From Actinomadura nitritigenes (lineage in GTDB: Bacteria; Actinomycetota; Actinomycetes; Streptosporangiales; Streptosporangiaceae): a DNA stretch of 64,000 nucleotides. The stretch covers positions 1-64,000 of the forward strand of contig NZ_JAGEOK010000042.1 of assembly GCF_017573545.1 (NCBI RefSeq). The letters run 5' to 3'. Of this stretch, positions 15,745-25,400 are shown piece after piece. The position numbers were made by a program, and so were the translations under genes. The notes beneath the pieces were generated by a model that was not told the DNA's origin, searched no databases, and was given only the letters and a program-made list of their open reading frames with translations. Within the stretch, counting starts at the first letter, position 1. Every line of letters begins with the position of its first letter.

Positions 15745-17502
15745 TCAGAACGGTGCGGGGACGAGGAGTTCGACGTTGCGGTCGGCGGCCTCGCCGCGGC
15801 GGTGCTCGGCGCGCTCCTGCCAGTCGTTGCCCGCCAGCTCGCGCGACAGCGACGCCAGGTGGACGGGGTCGGCGAGCCGACCGCCGTAGGAGGCGGGGCC
15901 GGCGGAGTCGAGGATCGTCGCGAAGACCGACAGGGTGCCGTCGCGGTTGTCGGCGATCTCGACGATGCGGCTCTGCTGCGGGAAGTCGATGTGCGCGGCG
16001 GTGTTGACCTCCCAGAACCCGCCGCCGGACGGGCGGGCGTGCGGGATGACCTGGTTGCGGTGCGTGTGCCCGTTCACCCACAGCACGACGTTGGGGTAGC
16101 GGAGCAGCAGCGCCTCCACGTCGTCGCCGAGGACGCGCCCGCCGCCGAGCGGGTTCGTCAGCGAGGCGATGGGGTGGTGGCTAAACAGGACGAACAGCCG
16201 GTTCTTCACGGTGTGGTGCACGGCCGATCCGTCCGCGGCGAGGTAACGGCTGCTGCCCGCCTTCAGCTGCGCTTCGAGCCACGCGACCTGGGCCTTGTCG
16301 AGCGAGCCCTCGGAGTAGCCGTTCGGGTTGACGGTGTCGAGGACGAGCCCGCGGACGACGCCGCGGTCGAAGGCGTAGTAGGCGGTGCCGTCGCGGAGGT
16401 TGGCCTGGGTGAAGCCGTGGCCGCGCAGCGACGCCGTCGTCCGGAAGTGCTCGGCGACGACCTCGGCGCGCGACAGCATCCGCCGGTTCGGGTCGGGGGT
16501 CACCTGGCGGAACAGGCCGCCGGCGCCGCCGCGCTCGCGGCTGAGCCGGACGAGTTCGGCGGCGTCGGCCCTCTCCATCATGCGGGCGAGGCGCTGCGCC
16601 TGCGCGTCGTCCGCCGGGGCGCCGATCTTGATGCCGCCGGTGGCGAGCCCGGAGACGAGCGGGTTGACGGGCAGGTTGCCCTGGACGAGGCCGTCGTGGT
16701 TGCCGAACGCGGCGAGCCACGGCATGGTCAGGCCGGTCGCCTGGAACGGGCGGCGCGCGGCGTCGATCAGGCCCTTGACGCGCGGGAACCCGTACTTCGC
16801 CATGGGGATGTCGGGCTGCGCGCCGGGCGGCGGGCCGTCGGGGTGCCAGAAGGCGCGGTCGTAGGACGCGAGGTCCATGACGCCCTCGTAGCGGTTCGGG
16901 TCGCCGGAGTCGGGGCGGACGCGGCCGCCGTCGAGCAGGTCGATGACCCAGCGCAGCTCGTTGTACTGGACGTTGTCGGCGGCGTCGCCGGTGTTGATGG
17001 TGAACGACAGGCCGAGGCCGGTGGCGGGCCCGCGCCCGACCTCGTTGACCGCCCGGACCATCGCCTCGGCGACCTGGGTGGTGAGGATCTCCTGCGGCCG
17101 GTAGGCGCCCTCGACGGGCAGCATGCCGACGGCGTCCTTGAGCCGGTCGGCGAACTCGACGCGCGCCGGGGACTGCGCGTCGATGATGTGCACGTCGGTG
17201 AGCTGCCCGAACGCGAGGACGCCGCGCCGGGTCGCGGCCCGTTTCGGGGAGGCGGTGCCGCCGAGGTCGCGGCGGAGCAGGTGCGGTTCGCCCGGCCCGG
17301 CGGTGACGGGCCGGTAGCCGCCGGCGCCCGCCTTCCCGAGCACGTACGTCCGGTCGAGGGTGGTGCCGACGGCGGGGCCGCGCAGCGGGGCCGCCGCCGC
17401 GGCGGCGGGGCGGGCGGGGAACGCGGCGAGTCCGGTGGTGGCGATCCCCGCGCCGAGCGCGGCGCCCTTCAGGACGCGGCGGCGGCTGATCTCAGGATTC
17501 AC
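15745..17502 (-). CDS. Tat-exported metallophosphoesterase (TIGR03767-like)
   Basis: About 585 aa. A twin-arginine signal (SRRRVLKGAALGAG, then an Ala-rich core and APAAAAA-like cleavage area) implies export folded with metal. Phosphoesterase motifs follow in order: QLTDVHIID, a TGDAADN site, FGNHDG and, near the C-terminus, SHHPIAS and NGHTHRN. I recognise the layout as the TIGR03767 metallophosphoesterase group. The GTG at 17502 gives a compact Tat signal; an in-frame ATG at 17535 would add 11 residues. Substrate unknown; phosphate-scavenging or nucleotidase roles are usual for exported relatives. It stands alone. Confidence 0.82.
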   Translation of the reverse strand: MNPEISRRRVLKGAALGAGIATTGLAAFPARPAAAAAAPLRGPAVGTTLDRTYVLGKAGAGGYRPVTAGPGEPHLLRRDLGGTASPKRAATRRGVLAFGQLTDVHIIDAQSPARVEFADRLKDAVGMLPVEGAYRPQEILTTQVAEAMVRAVNEVGRGPATGLGLSFTINTGDAADNVQYNELRWVIDLLDGGRVRPDSGDPNRYEGVMDLASYDRAFWHPDGPPPGAQPDIPMAKYGFPRVKGLIDAARRPFQATGLTMPWLAAFGNHDGLVQGNLPVNPLVSGLATGGIKIGAPADDAQAQRLARMMERADAAELVRLSRERGGAGGLFRQVTPDPNRRMLSRAEVVAEHFRTTASLRGHGFTQANLRDGTAYYAFDRGVVRGLVLDTVNPNGYSEGSLDKAQVAWLEAQLKAGSSRYLAADGSAVHHTVKNRLFVLFSHHPIASLTNPLGGGRVLGDDVEALLLRYPNVVLWVNGHTHRNQVIPHARPSGGGFWEVNTAAHIDFPQQSRIVEIADNRDGTLSVFATILDSAGPASYGGRLADPVHLASLSRELAGNDWQERAEHRRGEAADRNVELLVPAPF

Positions 17503-17635
17503 AGCCGCATCAGACCATGCCGAGCAACGTGACATCAAGGGTCACAGTGTCACAATTCCACCGGAGCCGCCGGTTCGCGCTCCCGGCGGCCCGGAGGCCC
17601 CGGCGGCACCGCCAGGTCCGCGGCGGACCCGCGGC

Positions 17636-18892
17636 TCAGCCGCGCAGGTGCCCCTCGCCCGTGACGACGTACTTGGTGGACGTCAGCTCCGGCAGCCCCA
17701 TCGGCCCGCGCGCGTGCAGCTTCTGCGTGGAGATGCCGATCTCCGCGCCGAACCCGAACTCCTCGCCGTCGGTGAACCGCGTCGAGGCGTTCACCATCAC
17801 CGCGGCCGAGTCGACCAGCGCGACGAACCGCTTCGCGGCCGGCTGCGACGTCGTCACGATCGCCTCGGTGTGCCCCGACCCGTACGTGCGGATGTGCGCG
17901 ACGGCGTCCTCGAGGGAGTCGACGACGCGGCCCGCGATGTCCAGCGACAGGTATTCGGCGAACCAGTCGTCCTCCGTCGCCTCCACCACGCCGTCGCCGT
18001 ACGAGCGGATCCGCTCGTCGCCGTGGACGGTGACCCCGGCCTGCTTCAGCGCTTCGAGCGCGCGCGGGACGAACGCGTCGGCGATGTCGGCGTGCACCAG
18101 GAACGTCTCCGCGGCGTTGCACACCGACGGGCGCTGCGTCTTGGCGTTCAGCAGGATGTCGACCGCCATGTCCACGTCGGCGGCCGCGTCCACGTACACC
18201 GCGCAGTTCCCGACGCCCGTCTCGATGACCGGGACGGTCGACTCCTCCACCACCGAGTTGATCAGCGAGGCGCCGCCGCGCGGGATGAGCACGTCCACCA
18301 GCCCGCGCGCCCGCATCAGGTGCTTCACCGACTCGCGGGACGTGCCCGGGACGAGCTGCACCGCGTCCCCCGGCACCTCCGTCCCCGCCAGCGCCGCCTG
18401 CATCACCTGGACCAGCACGGTGTTGGAGCCGTGCGCCGACGACGAGCCGCGCAGCATCGCGACGTTCCCGCTCTTCAGGCAGAGCGCGGCGGCGTCCACC
18501 GTGACGTTCGGGCGGCCCTCGTAGATGATCCCGACCACGCCGAGCGGCACCCGGATCTGCCGCAGCTCCAGCCCGTTCGGCAGCACGTTCCCGCGCACCG
18601 ACTCCCCCACCGGGTCGGGCAGCGCCGCGACCTTGCGCACCGCGTCGGCGATCCCGGCGATGCGGCCCTCGTCCAGGCTCAGCCGGTCGATCATGTACTC
18701 GGACGTGCCGTTCTCGCGGGCCCGCGCGACGTCCGACGCGTTCGCCTTGACGATCTCGGGGGCCGCCGCGACCAGCGCGTCCGCGATCGCGTGCAGCGCC
18801 GCGTCCTTCGCCGCCCGCGGCAGCGGCGCCAGCCCGGACGCCGCCTCCCGGGCGCGCCGCGCCACCATCAGGAACTGCTCGCGCTCGCTCAT
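17636..18892 (-). CDS. proA: gamma-glutamyl phosphate reductase (glutamate-5-semialdehyde dehydrogenase)
   Basis: 418 aa, second step of proline synthesis: NADPH-dependent reduction of glutamyl-5-phosphate. Family segments include VGVIGIIYEGRPNVTVDAA-like text near 120, MLRGSSSAHGSNT, and the catalytic Cys in QRPSVCNAAETFLVH. The C-terminus ends with ELTSTKYVVTGEGHLRG, typical of ProA. It lies 10 bases after proB and is surely in one operon with it. Length and start (ATG at 18892) are normal. Confidence 0.97.
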   Translation of the reverse strand: MSEREQFLMVARRAREAASGLAPLPRAAKDAALHAIADALVAAAPEIVKANASDVARARENGTSEYMIDRLSLDEGRIAGIADAVRKVAALPDPVGESVRGNVLPNGLELRQIRVPLGVVGIIYEGRPNVTVDAAALCLKSGNVAMLRGSSSAHGSNTVLVQVMQAALAGTEVPGDAVQLVPGTSRESVKHLMRARGLVDVLIPRGGASLINSVVEESTVPVIETGVGNCAVYVDAAADVDMAVDILLNAKTQRPSVCNAAETFLVHADIADAFVPRALEALKQAGVTVHGDERIRSYGDGVVEATEDDWFAEYLSLDIAGRVVDSLEDAVAHIRTYGSGHTEAIVTTSQPAAKRFVALVDSAAVMVNASTRFTDGEEFGFGAEIGISTQKLHARGPMGLPELTSTKYVVTGEGHLRG

Positions 18893-18902
18893 CGCGAACT
18901 CC

Positions 18903-20015
18903 TCACTGCCGTGTCAGGACCACCAGGTGGTCGCGGTGGATGATCTCGCGCTCGTACTCGGCGCCCAGCTCGCGCGCCAGCCAGCGGGTCGAGCGCCCCA
19001 TCAGCTCGGGGATCTCGGACGCGTCGTAGTGCACCAGCCCGCGCGCCACGACCCGCCCCTCCGGGTCGCACAGGTCGACGGGGTCGCCCGCCGCGAAGTC
19101 GCCCTCGACGCCCGTCACCCCGGCGGGCAGCAGCGACTTGCGGCGCCGCACCACCGCGTCGACGGCGCCCGCGTCCAGCGTGACGCGGCCCTGGCCGGTG
19201 GTCGCGTGCGCGAGCCACAGGTCGCGCGTGGACATGCGGCGGCCGTCCGCCGGGTGGAACAGCGTGCCGACCTCGTCTCCGGCCAGCGCGTGCGCGGCGG
19301 ACGCCGCGTTCGTCAGCACGACCGGGACGCCCGCGATCCGCGCCGCCTCGACCTTGGTGACCATCCCGCCGGTGCCGACCCGACCGGACCCGCCGAGCTC
19401 CACCTCCGCGAGGTCGGCCGGGCCGCGCACGTCGGCGATGCGGCGGACGCCGGGACGCCGCGGATCGCCGGTGTAGAGCGCGTCGACGTCCGACAGCAGG
19501 ACGACCGCGTCCGCGCGGGTCAGGTGCGCGACCAGCGCGGCGAGCCGGTCGTTGTCGCCGAACCGGATCTCGTCGGTCGCGACGGTGTCGTTCTCGTTCA
19601 CGATCGGCAGGATCCCGAGCGTGATCAGCTGCTCCAGGGTGCGCTGCGCGTTGCGGTGGTGCGACCGGCGGATCATGTCGTCCGCGGTCAGCAGCACCTG
19701 CCCGACCGTCACCCCGTACCGGGCGAACGAGGAGGTGTAGCGGGCGAACAGCAGGCCCTGCCCGACGCTCGCCGCCGCCTGCTGCGTCGCGAGGTCGCGC
19801 GGCCGCCGGGTCAGCCCGAGCGGGCCGAGGCCCGCCGCGATCGCGCCGGACGACACGAACACGATCTCGGCGCCGCCGGCGCGGCGCGCGGCGAGCACGT
19901 CCACCAGCGCGTCGATGCGGTTCGCGTCGATCGTGCCCTGCGGGGTGGTGAGCGACGACGAACCCGCCTTCACCACGATCCGGCGCGCCTTCGCGATCGC
20001 CTCGCGCTCGCTCAT
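18903..20015 (-). CDS. proB: glutamate 5-kinase with C-terminal PUA domain
   Basis: 370 aa. First step of proline synthesis, phosphorylating glutamate. The amino-acid-kinase domain begins RRIVVKAGSSSLTTPQG and has FVSSGAIAAGLGPLGL, NENDTVATDEIRFGDND and GTGGMVTKVEAARIA. The last 90 residues (from SLLPAGVTGVEGDFAAGDPV) are the PUA domain of long ProB proteins. The gene sits between obgE (28 bases upstream) and proA, the usual actinobacterial order. Feedback inhibition by proline is known for the family. Confidence 0.97.
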   Translation of the reverse strand: MSEREAIAKARRIVVKAGSSSLTTPQGTIDANRIDALVDVLAARRAGGAEIVFVSSGAIAAGLGPLGLTRRPRDLATQQAAASVGQGLLFARYTSSFARYGVTVGQVLLTADDMIRRSHHRNAQRTLEQLITLGILPIVNENDTVATDEIRFGDNDRLAALVAHLTRADAVVLLSDVDALYTGDPRRPGVRRIADVRGPADLAEVELGGSGRVGTGGMVTKVEAARIAGVPVVLTNAASAAHALAGDEVGTLFHPADGRRMSTRDLWLAHATTGQGRVTLDAGAVDAVVRRRKSLLPAGVTGVEGDFAAGDPVDLCDPEGRVVARGLVHYDASEIPELMGRSTRWLARELGAEYEREIIHRDHLVVLTRQ

Positions 20016-20043
20016 CGGGCCTCTCTCCTCCGGGGGTGGGAAC

Positions 20044-21441
20044 CTAGCGGTAGCCGTCCAGGCGGCGGTCGGTGCCGCGCGGGCCCGCCGCGACCTCGCC
20101 CGCGACGATCTCCGGCTCCCAGTCGAACACGATCGAGTCGTCCGGGGTGCCGATCAGCACGGTCGCGCCGGCGCTCGCGCCCGCGTCGGCCAGCGCCTGC
20201 TCCACGCCGAGCCGCGCCAGCCGGTCCGCGAGGTAGCCGACGGCCTCCTCGTTGGCGAAGTCGGTCTGCCGCAGCCACCGCACCGGCTTCGCCCCGGTGA
20301 TCAGGTAGGTGTTGTCGCCGAGGTCCTTCACCTCGAAGTCGACGTCCCCGCCGACCGGCTCCGGCCGGATCACGATCCGGGTCGGCTCCGCCGGCGGCAG
20401 CGACGCCCGGTGCTCCTCGACCATCGCCGCCATCGCGAACGACAGCTCCCGCAGCCCCTCGTGGGACGCCGCGGACACCTCGAACACCTTCAGCCCGCGC
20501 GCCTCGAACTCGGGCCGCACCAGCTCGGCGAGGTCGCGGGCGTCCGGCACGTCCACCTTGTTCAGCACGACGATGCGGGGGTGGTCCGACAGCGGCCGGT
20601 CGCCGAGGACGCGGTCGTACGCCTGCAGCTCGCGCTCGATGACCTCGAAGTCGCTGACCGGGTCGCGGCCCGGCTCCGGCGTCGCGCAGTCCAGAACGTG
20701 CGCGAGCGTCGAGGACCGCTCGATATGGCGGAGGAACTCCAGGCCGAGGCCGCGGCCCTCGCTGGCGCCCTCGATCAGGCCCGGCACGTCCGCGACGGTG
20801 AACGCGGTGTCCCCCGCGCTCACCACCCCGAGGTTCGGGATCAGCGTGGTGAACGGGTAGTCGGCGATCTTCGGCTTGGCCGCCGACAGCGCCGCGATCA
20901 GCGACGACTTCCCGGCGCTCGGGAAACCGACGAGCGCCACGTCCGCGACGCTCTTCAGCTCCAGCACCACGTCGCGCTCCTCGCCCGGCTCGCCGAGCAG
21001 CGCGAACCCGGGCGCCTTGCGCTTGGCGGTCGCCAGCGCCGCGTTGCCCAGCCCGCCCTGGCCGCCGCGCGCGATGACGAACCGGGTGCCCTCGCCGACC
21101 AGGTCCGCGAGGATCGTGTCGCCCTCCTTGACCACGGTGCCGTCCGGGACGGGCAGCACGACGTCCGCGCCGTCGGCGCCCGTCCGGTGCCCGCCCTGCC
21201 CGGGACGCCCGTTCGCCGCCTTGCGGTGCGGCCGCCGGTGGTACTCCAGCAGGCTCGCCGCGTTGGAGTCCACGACGAGGACGACGCTGCCGCCGCGCCC
21301 GCCGTTCGCCCCGTCCGGGCCGCCCAGCGGCTTGAACTTCTCCCGGTGGATCGACGCGCAGCCGTTGCCGCCGTTGCCGGCGGCGACGTGCAGCACCACC
21401 CGGTCGACGAACTGCGCGCCCGAACCCGCTCCAGCGGCCAC
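20044..21441 (-). CDS. obgE: GTPase Obg/CgtA with actinobacterial C-terminal domain
   Basis: 465 aa. A Gly-rich Obg fold (about 10-165) comes first, then the G domain with P-loop GFPSAGKSSL, switch II DVPGLIEGASEG and NKVD. The OCT domain (about 345-430, DVDFEVKDLGDNTYLITGAK) follows, then a short acidic tail. Obg associates with the 50S subunit and couples ribosome assembly to GTP level and stress. Start is the GTG at 21441, preceded by GGAGG. It lies downstream of rpmA across a hairpin (21514-21543) that may lower read-through. Confidence 0.97.
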   Translation of the reverse strand: MAAGAGSGAQFVDRVVLHVAAGNGGNGCASIHREKFKPLGGPDGANGGRGGSVVLVVDSNAASLLEYHRRPHRKAANGRPGQGGHRTGADGADVVLPVPDGTVVKEGDTILADLVGEGTRFVIARGGQGGLGNAALATAKRKAPGFALLGEPGEERDVVLELKSVADVALVGFPSAGKSSLIAALSAAKPKIADYPFTTLIPNLGVVSAGDTAFTVADVPGLIEGASEGRGLGLEFLRHIERSSTLAHVLDCATPEPGRDPVSDFEVIERELQAYDRVLGDRPLSDHPRIVVLNKVDVPDARDLAELVRPEFEARGLKVFEVSAASHEGLRELSFAMAAMVEEHRASLPPAEPTRIVIRPEPVGGDVDFEVKDLGDNTYLITGAKPVRWLRQTDFANEEAVGYLADRLARLGVEQALADAGASAGATVLIGTPDDSIVFDWEPEIVAGEVAAGPRGTDRRLDGYR

Positions 21442-21513
21442 GGTGGATCCTCCTCGGTGTCGGCCCTCGTACAGGGCTCCCGCCCCATGAACGGGGCGCC
21501 CATGAACAGGGCA

Positions 21514-21543
21514 AAGGGGCGGACCTTCAGCGGTCCGCCCCTT
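21514..21543 (-). terminator. hairpin between rpmA and obgE
   Basis: A perfect 12-bp stem AAGGGGCGGACC/GGTCCGCCCCTT around a 6-nt loop, 24 bases past the rpmA stop. There is no strong U-tract on the minus strand. It may act as an attenuator between the ribosomal-protein genes and obgE. A second small hairpin (21481-21498) follows. Confidence 0.6.
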
Positions 21544-21566
21544 GGAAAACGTCTGGTGCAGGCGGA

Positions 21567-21824
21567 CTACTCCGCCGGCGGGACGATGCTCACGGCGTTG
21601 CGGCCGCGGTACCGGCCGAACTGCACCGCGCCCGCGACCAGCGCGAACAGCGTGTCGTCGCCGCCGCGCCCGACGCCGGGGCCGGGGTGGAAGTGGGTGC
21701 CGCGCTGCCGAACGATGATCTCGCCCGCGTTGACGACCTGGCCGCCGAACCGCTTCACGCCGAGGCGCTGGGCGTTGGAGTCGCGACCGTTACGGCTGGA
21801 CGATGCGCCCTTCTTGTGTGCCAT
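21567..21824 (-). CDS. rpmA: 50S ribosomal protein L27
   Basis: 85 aa. The sequence starts MAHKKGASSSRNGRDSNAQR and carries GGQVVNAGEIIVRQRGT, as in all bacterial L27. The N-terminal tail reaches the peptidyl-transferase centre. There is no Firmicutes-type cleaved N-terminal extension. It lies 14 bases after rplU. Confidence 0.98.
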   Translation of the reverse strand: MAHKKGASSSRNGRDSNAQRLGVKRFGGQVVNAGEIIVRQRGTHFHPGPGVGRGGDDTLFALVAGAVQFGRYRGRNAVSIVPPAE

Positions 21825-21838
21825 GTGACCGCTCTCCC

Positions 21839-22153
21839 TTACTTCCCGGAGTTGATACCGGTGATCTTGACCTCGGTGTACGGCTGACGGTGACCCATCC
21901 GCCGCTTGTAACCGGTCTTGTTCCGGTAGTGCATGATGTTGATCTTCGGGCCCTTGACCGCGCCGAGGATCTCGGCGGTCACCTCGTAGCGGGCCAGGTC
22001 GGCCGAGCCGCTGACGACGTCGTCGCCGTCCACGACCAGCAGCGCCGGGAACGTGACGGTCGAGCCCACCTCGCCGGCCAGCTTGTCGACGGTCAGCACG
22101 TCGTCGACGGCGACCTTTTCCTGCCTGCCGCCTGCGCGGACAATCGCGTACAC
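21839..22153 (-). CDS. rplU: 50S ribosomal protein L21
   Basis: 104 aa, starting at a GTG (22153) with GAGAGG eight bases upstream. Family text includes VYAIVRAGGRQEKVAVDD, GSTVTFPALLVV, and near the C-terminus MHYRNKTGYKRRMGHRQPYT. The long open frame running further upstream is a GC artefact. It is first in the rplU-rpmA-obgE-proB-proA set. Confidence 0.97.
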   Translation of the reverse strand: MYAIVRAGGRQEKVAVDDVLTVDKLAGEVGSTVTFPALLVVDGDDVVSGSADLARYEVTAEILGAVKGPKINIMHYRNKTGYKRRMGHRQPYTEVKITGINSGK

Positions 22154-22385
22154 CGCGGAAACCTCTCGTCTGCGCGCGCTTCCGGACTGAACCGGTCCCA
22201 CGCGTGGCTTACACCAGCCCCCGGATGAGGGCCTACCCCCGGCACCGGGCCGAAGGCGGCACGCCAGGGCGGAACCCCGGCGCTCTCTGCTGTTCCCCGC
22301 CGGATCGGCGGGGGGCGCACCAGACGAGCCCCGGACGGGTCTCGCGGTGCCGGTCCGGACGCGCCACAACGCGCGCCGAACCACA

Positions 22386-22391
22386 AGTGTA
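22386..22391 (-). promoter_or_regulatory. candidate -10 for rplU and leader region
   Basis: The 305 bases between rne and rplU (22154-22458) contain no gene. On the minus strand TACACT (22386-22391) fits the TAnnnT -10 but has no good -35. From there a leader of about 230 nt would precede rplU and includes a small stem CCCCGCC/GGCGGGG (22295-22301, 22307-22313). A ribosomal-protein autoregulatory leader is possible but unproven. Confidence 0.35.
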
Positions 22392-22415
22392 CTGCATCCC
22401 TTGTGTCCGCCGTGT

Positions 22416-22448
22416 CGTGCCGGCCCGGCGGACCGCCGGGCCGGCACG
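22416..22448 (-). terminator. terminator of rne
   Basis: A perfect 15-bp GC stem (22416-22430 with 22434-22448) and a 3-nt loop GAC (GTC on the transcript), beginning 10 bases past the RNase E/G stop. There is no U-tract, the usual high-GC form. Confidence 0.8.
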
Positions 22449-22458
22449 GCGTGCGGGA

Positions 22459-25400
22459 CTACTCGCTCTCGGCCTGGGCCGTCGCGCGCGGGCGCCGGGC
22501 GCGGCGGCGGCGCGGGGCCTCCTCCACGGGCTGCTCGCCCTCCGCCGGCTCCGCGGCCGGGGCGGCGCCGTTGGCCTCGGCGGGGGCGGTGCGGTCGGCC
22601 TCGGCGGGGGCGGTGCCGTTCGGCGAGACCGCGACCGGCTCGTCGTCGAGGATGCCGGGCGAGGTGCCCTCGACCTCCTCCGCGGCGTCCGCGGCCTCGA
22701 CCGCGGCCTGCGCCGGCGCCTCCTCGCCGTCGACCTCGGGCGGCGGGCCCGCGGGGCGCTTCGCCGGACCGGACTTCTTCGGCCGCGACCGGACCGGCTC
22801 CGGCCGCGCGGCCTCCGGCTCCTCGGCCGGGGCCGGCTCCGCCGGCTCCTTCTTCGCCTCGTGCTGCGCCAGCTTCTCCTCGACGGCCTTCTCGACCTCG
22901 CCCTTGCGCTTGCGGCGGCGGCCCGCCTCCTTGCCGGCGGCCTTGTCCGGCTTCGGCTCGACCGGGGTGAGGTGGACGTGGATGCCGCGGCCGTTGCAGG
23001 ACTCGCAGGTCTCCGAGAACGCCTCGACCAGGCCCTGGCCGACGCGCTTGCGCGTCATCTGGACCAGCCCGAGCGAGGTCACCTCGGCGACCTGGTGCTT
23101 GGTGCGGTCCCGCGACAGGCACTCGACGAGGCGGCGGAGCACCAGATCGCGGTTGCTCTCCAGCACCATGTCGATGAAGTCGATCACGATGATGCCGCCG
23201 ATGTCGCGCAGCCGGAGCTGGCGGACGATCTCCTCGGCCGCCTCCAGGTTGTTGCGGGTGACGGTCTCCTCGAGGTTGCCGCCCTGCCCGGTGAACTTGC
23301 CGGTGTTGACGTCGATGACCGTCATCGCCTCGGTCTTGTCGATCACCAGCGAGCCGCCGGACGGCAGCCACACCTTGCGGTCGAGGGCCTTGGCGATCTG
23401 CTCGTCGATCCGGAACGCGCCCAGCACGTCCTGGTCGCCCGTCCAGCGCTCGACGCGGTCGGCGAGGTGCGGCGCGACGTACTCGACGTACTCCGAGACG
23501 GTGTCCCAGGCGCCGTCACCGGCGACGACGAGCTTCGTGAAGTCCTCGTTGAAGATGTCGCGGACGACCCGGATCGTCAGGTCGGGCTCGCCGTACAGCA
23601 GCGACGGCGCCGAGGCGGTCTTGACCTTCTTCTGGATGCTCTCCCACTGGGCGGCCAGGCGCGACACGTCGCGGCCCAGCTCCTCCTCGGTGGCGCCCTC
23701 GGCGGCGGTGCGGACGATCACGCCCGCGTTCTCCGGCATGACCTTCTTCAGGATCGACTTCAGCCGGCTGCGCTCCTTGTCGGGCAGCTTGCGGCTGATG
23801 CCGGTCATCGAGCCGTCCGGCACGTACACCAGGTAGCGGCCGGGCAGCGAGACCTGGCTGGTCAGCCGGGCGCCCTTGTGGCCGAGCGGGTCCTTGGTGA
23901 CCTGCACGAGCACGGACTGGCCGGACTTCAGCGCCGACTCGATCCGGCGCGGCTGGCCCACCAGGCCCGCGACGTCCCAGTTGACCTCGCCCGCGTACAG
24001 CACGGCGTTGCGGCCCTTGCCGATGTCGACGAACGCCGCCTCCATCGACGGCAGCACGTTCTGCACCTTGCCGAGGTAGACGTTGCCGACGTACGACTGG
24101 TGCGTCGCGCGGTTGACGTAGTGCTCGACGAGGACGTCGTCCTCCAGGACGGCGATCTGCGTGCGCTCGCCCGCCTGCCGGACCACCATGACCCGCTCGA
24201 CGGACTCGCGGCGCGCCAGGAACTCCGCCTCGGTGATCACCGGCGGGCGGCGGCGGCCCTGCTCGCGGCCCTCGCGGCGGCGCTGCTTCTTCGCCTCCAG
24301 CCGGGTCGAGCCGCGCACGGACTGGACCTCGTCCTCCGCGGCGGCGCGCTCCTCGCGGGCGCTGCGCACGTGCACGACGGTGTTCGGCGGGTCGTCGGTG
24401 CCGCCGGACTCGCCGTCCACGCCCGAGCGGCGACGGCGGCGGCGGCGCCGGCGGCTGCCGGCCTGGCCGCCCTCGCCCTCCTCCTCGCCCTCGGCCTCGT
24501 GCTCCGCCTCGGCCTCCGGCTCTTCCTTCTCCTTCTCCTTGTCCTTGCCCTTGGCGGACCTGGACTTGGACTTCGCCTTCGCGGGCTTGGCGGGCTCCTC
24601 TTCCTTGGCCTCGGCGGCCTCGTGCTCCTCGGCCTCCTCGGCCTCGTCCTCGCCGCCCTCCTTGCCGCTGCGGCCACGGCCGCGGCCGCCACGGCGACGG
24701 CGGCGGCGCGACGGCCGGTCCTCGGACTCGTCCTCGTCGGAGGGGCCGTGCTCGCCCTCGCCCTCGTCCTCGGCGGCCTCATGGTCGCGGTCACGATCGC
24801 GGTCGCGGTCGCGGTCGGACGGTTCGGGCTTCGGCTCTTCCTTCTGGCGCGCGGGCGGCTCGGCCGTCGGCTGCGGCGGCTGGAAGACGACCATGGGCGG
24901 CTGGAACGTCACGCCGGGGATGCCGACGCCGCTCGCGGGCTCCGTCTCCGACACCTGGCCGGCCTCCGGCTCGGCGCCGGCGACGGGAACGGCGGGCACC
25001 TCCGGCACGGACGGCACCGGGGGCACCGCCGGCGCCGCGGCGGCCTCGTCCTGCGCGGCCGCGGTGCGGCGGCGGGTGCGGGTGCGGCGTGCGGGCTCCG
25101 CGGGCTTCTCCTCCTCCGCGGGCTTCTCCGCCTCGGCGGGCTTCCCGGCCGGCTCGGCGGCCTCGGCGGCGGCCGGAGCGGGCTCCTCGGTGATCTCCGG
25201 GGAGGTCTCGGCGCCCGTCGGCGGCACCGCCTCGGCGGTCTCGGCGGCCTTCGCGGCGCGGGTGCGGGTGCGGGACCGGGTCGTCTTCTTCGCGGGCGGC
25301 TCGGCGGCCTCGGCGGCGGCCTCGGGCTCCGAGGCGGCGGCGCCGGGTCCGGCGGGCTCCGGTTCGGGCGCCGCGGCGGCGGGGGGCTCGGCCGCGGGCG

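Noticed and set aside
20012..21514. A second long frame overlapping obgE
   Set aside because: Arg/Ala/Gly-rich shadow of obgE in another frame; the obgE frame has all GTPase motifs.
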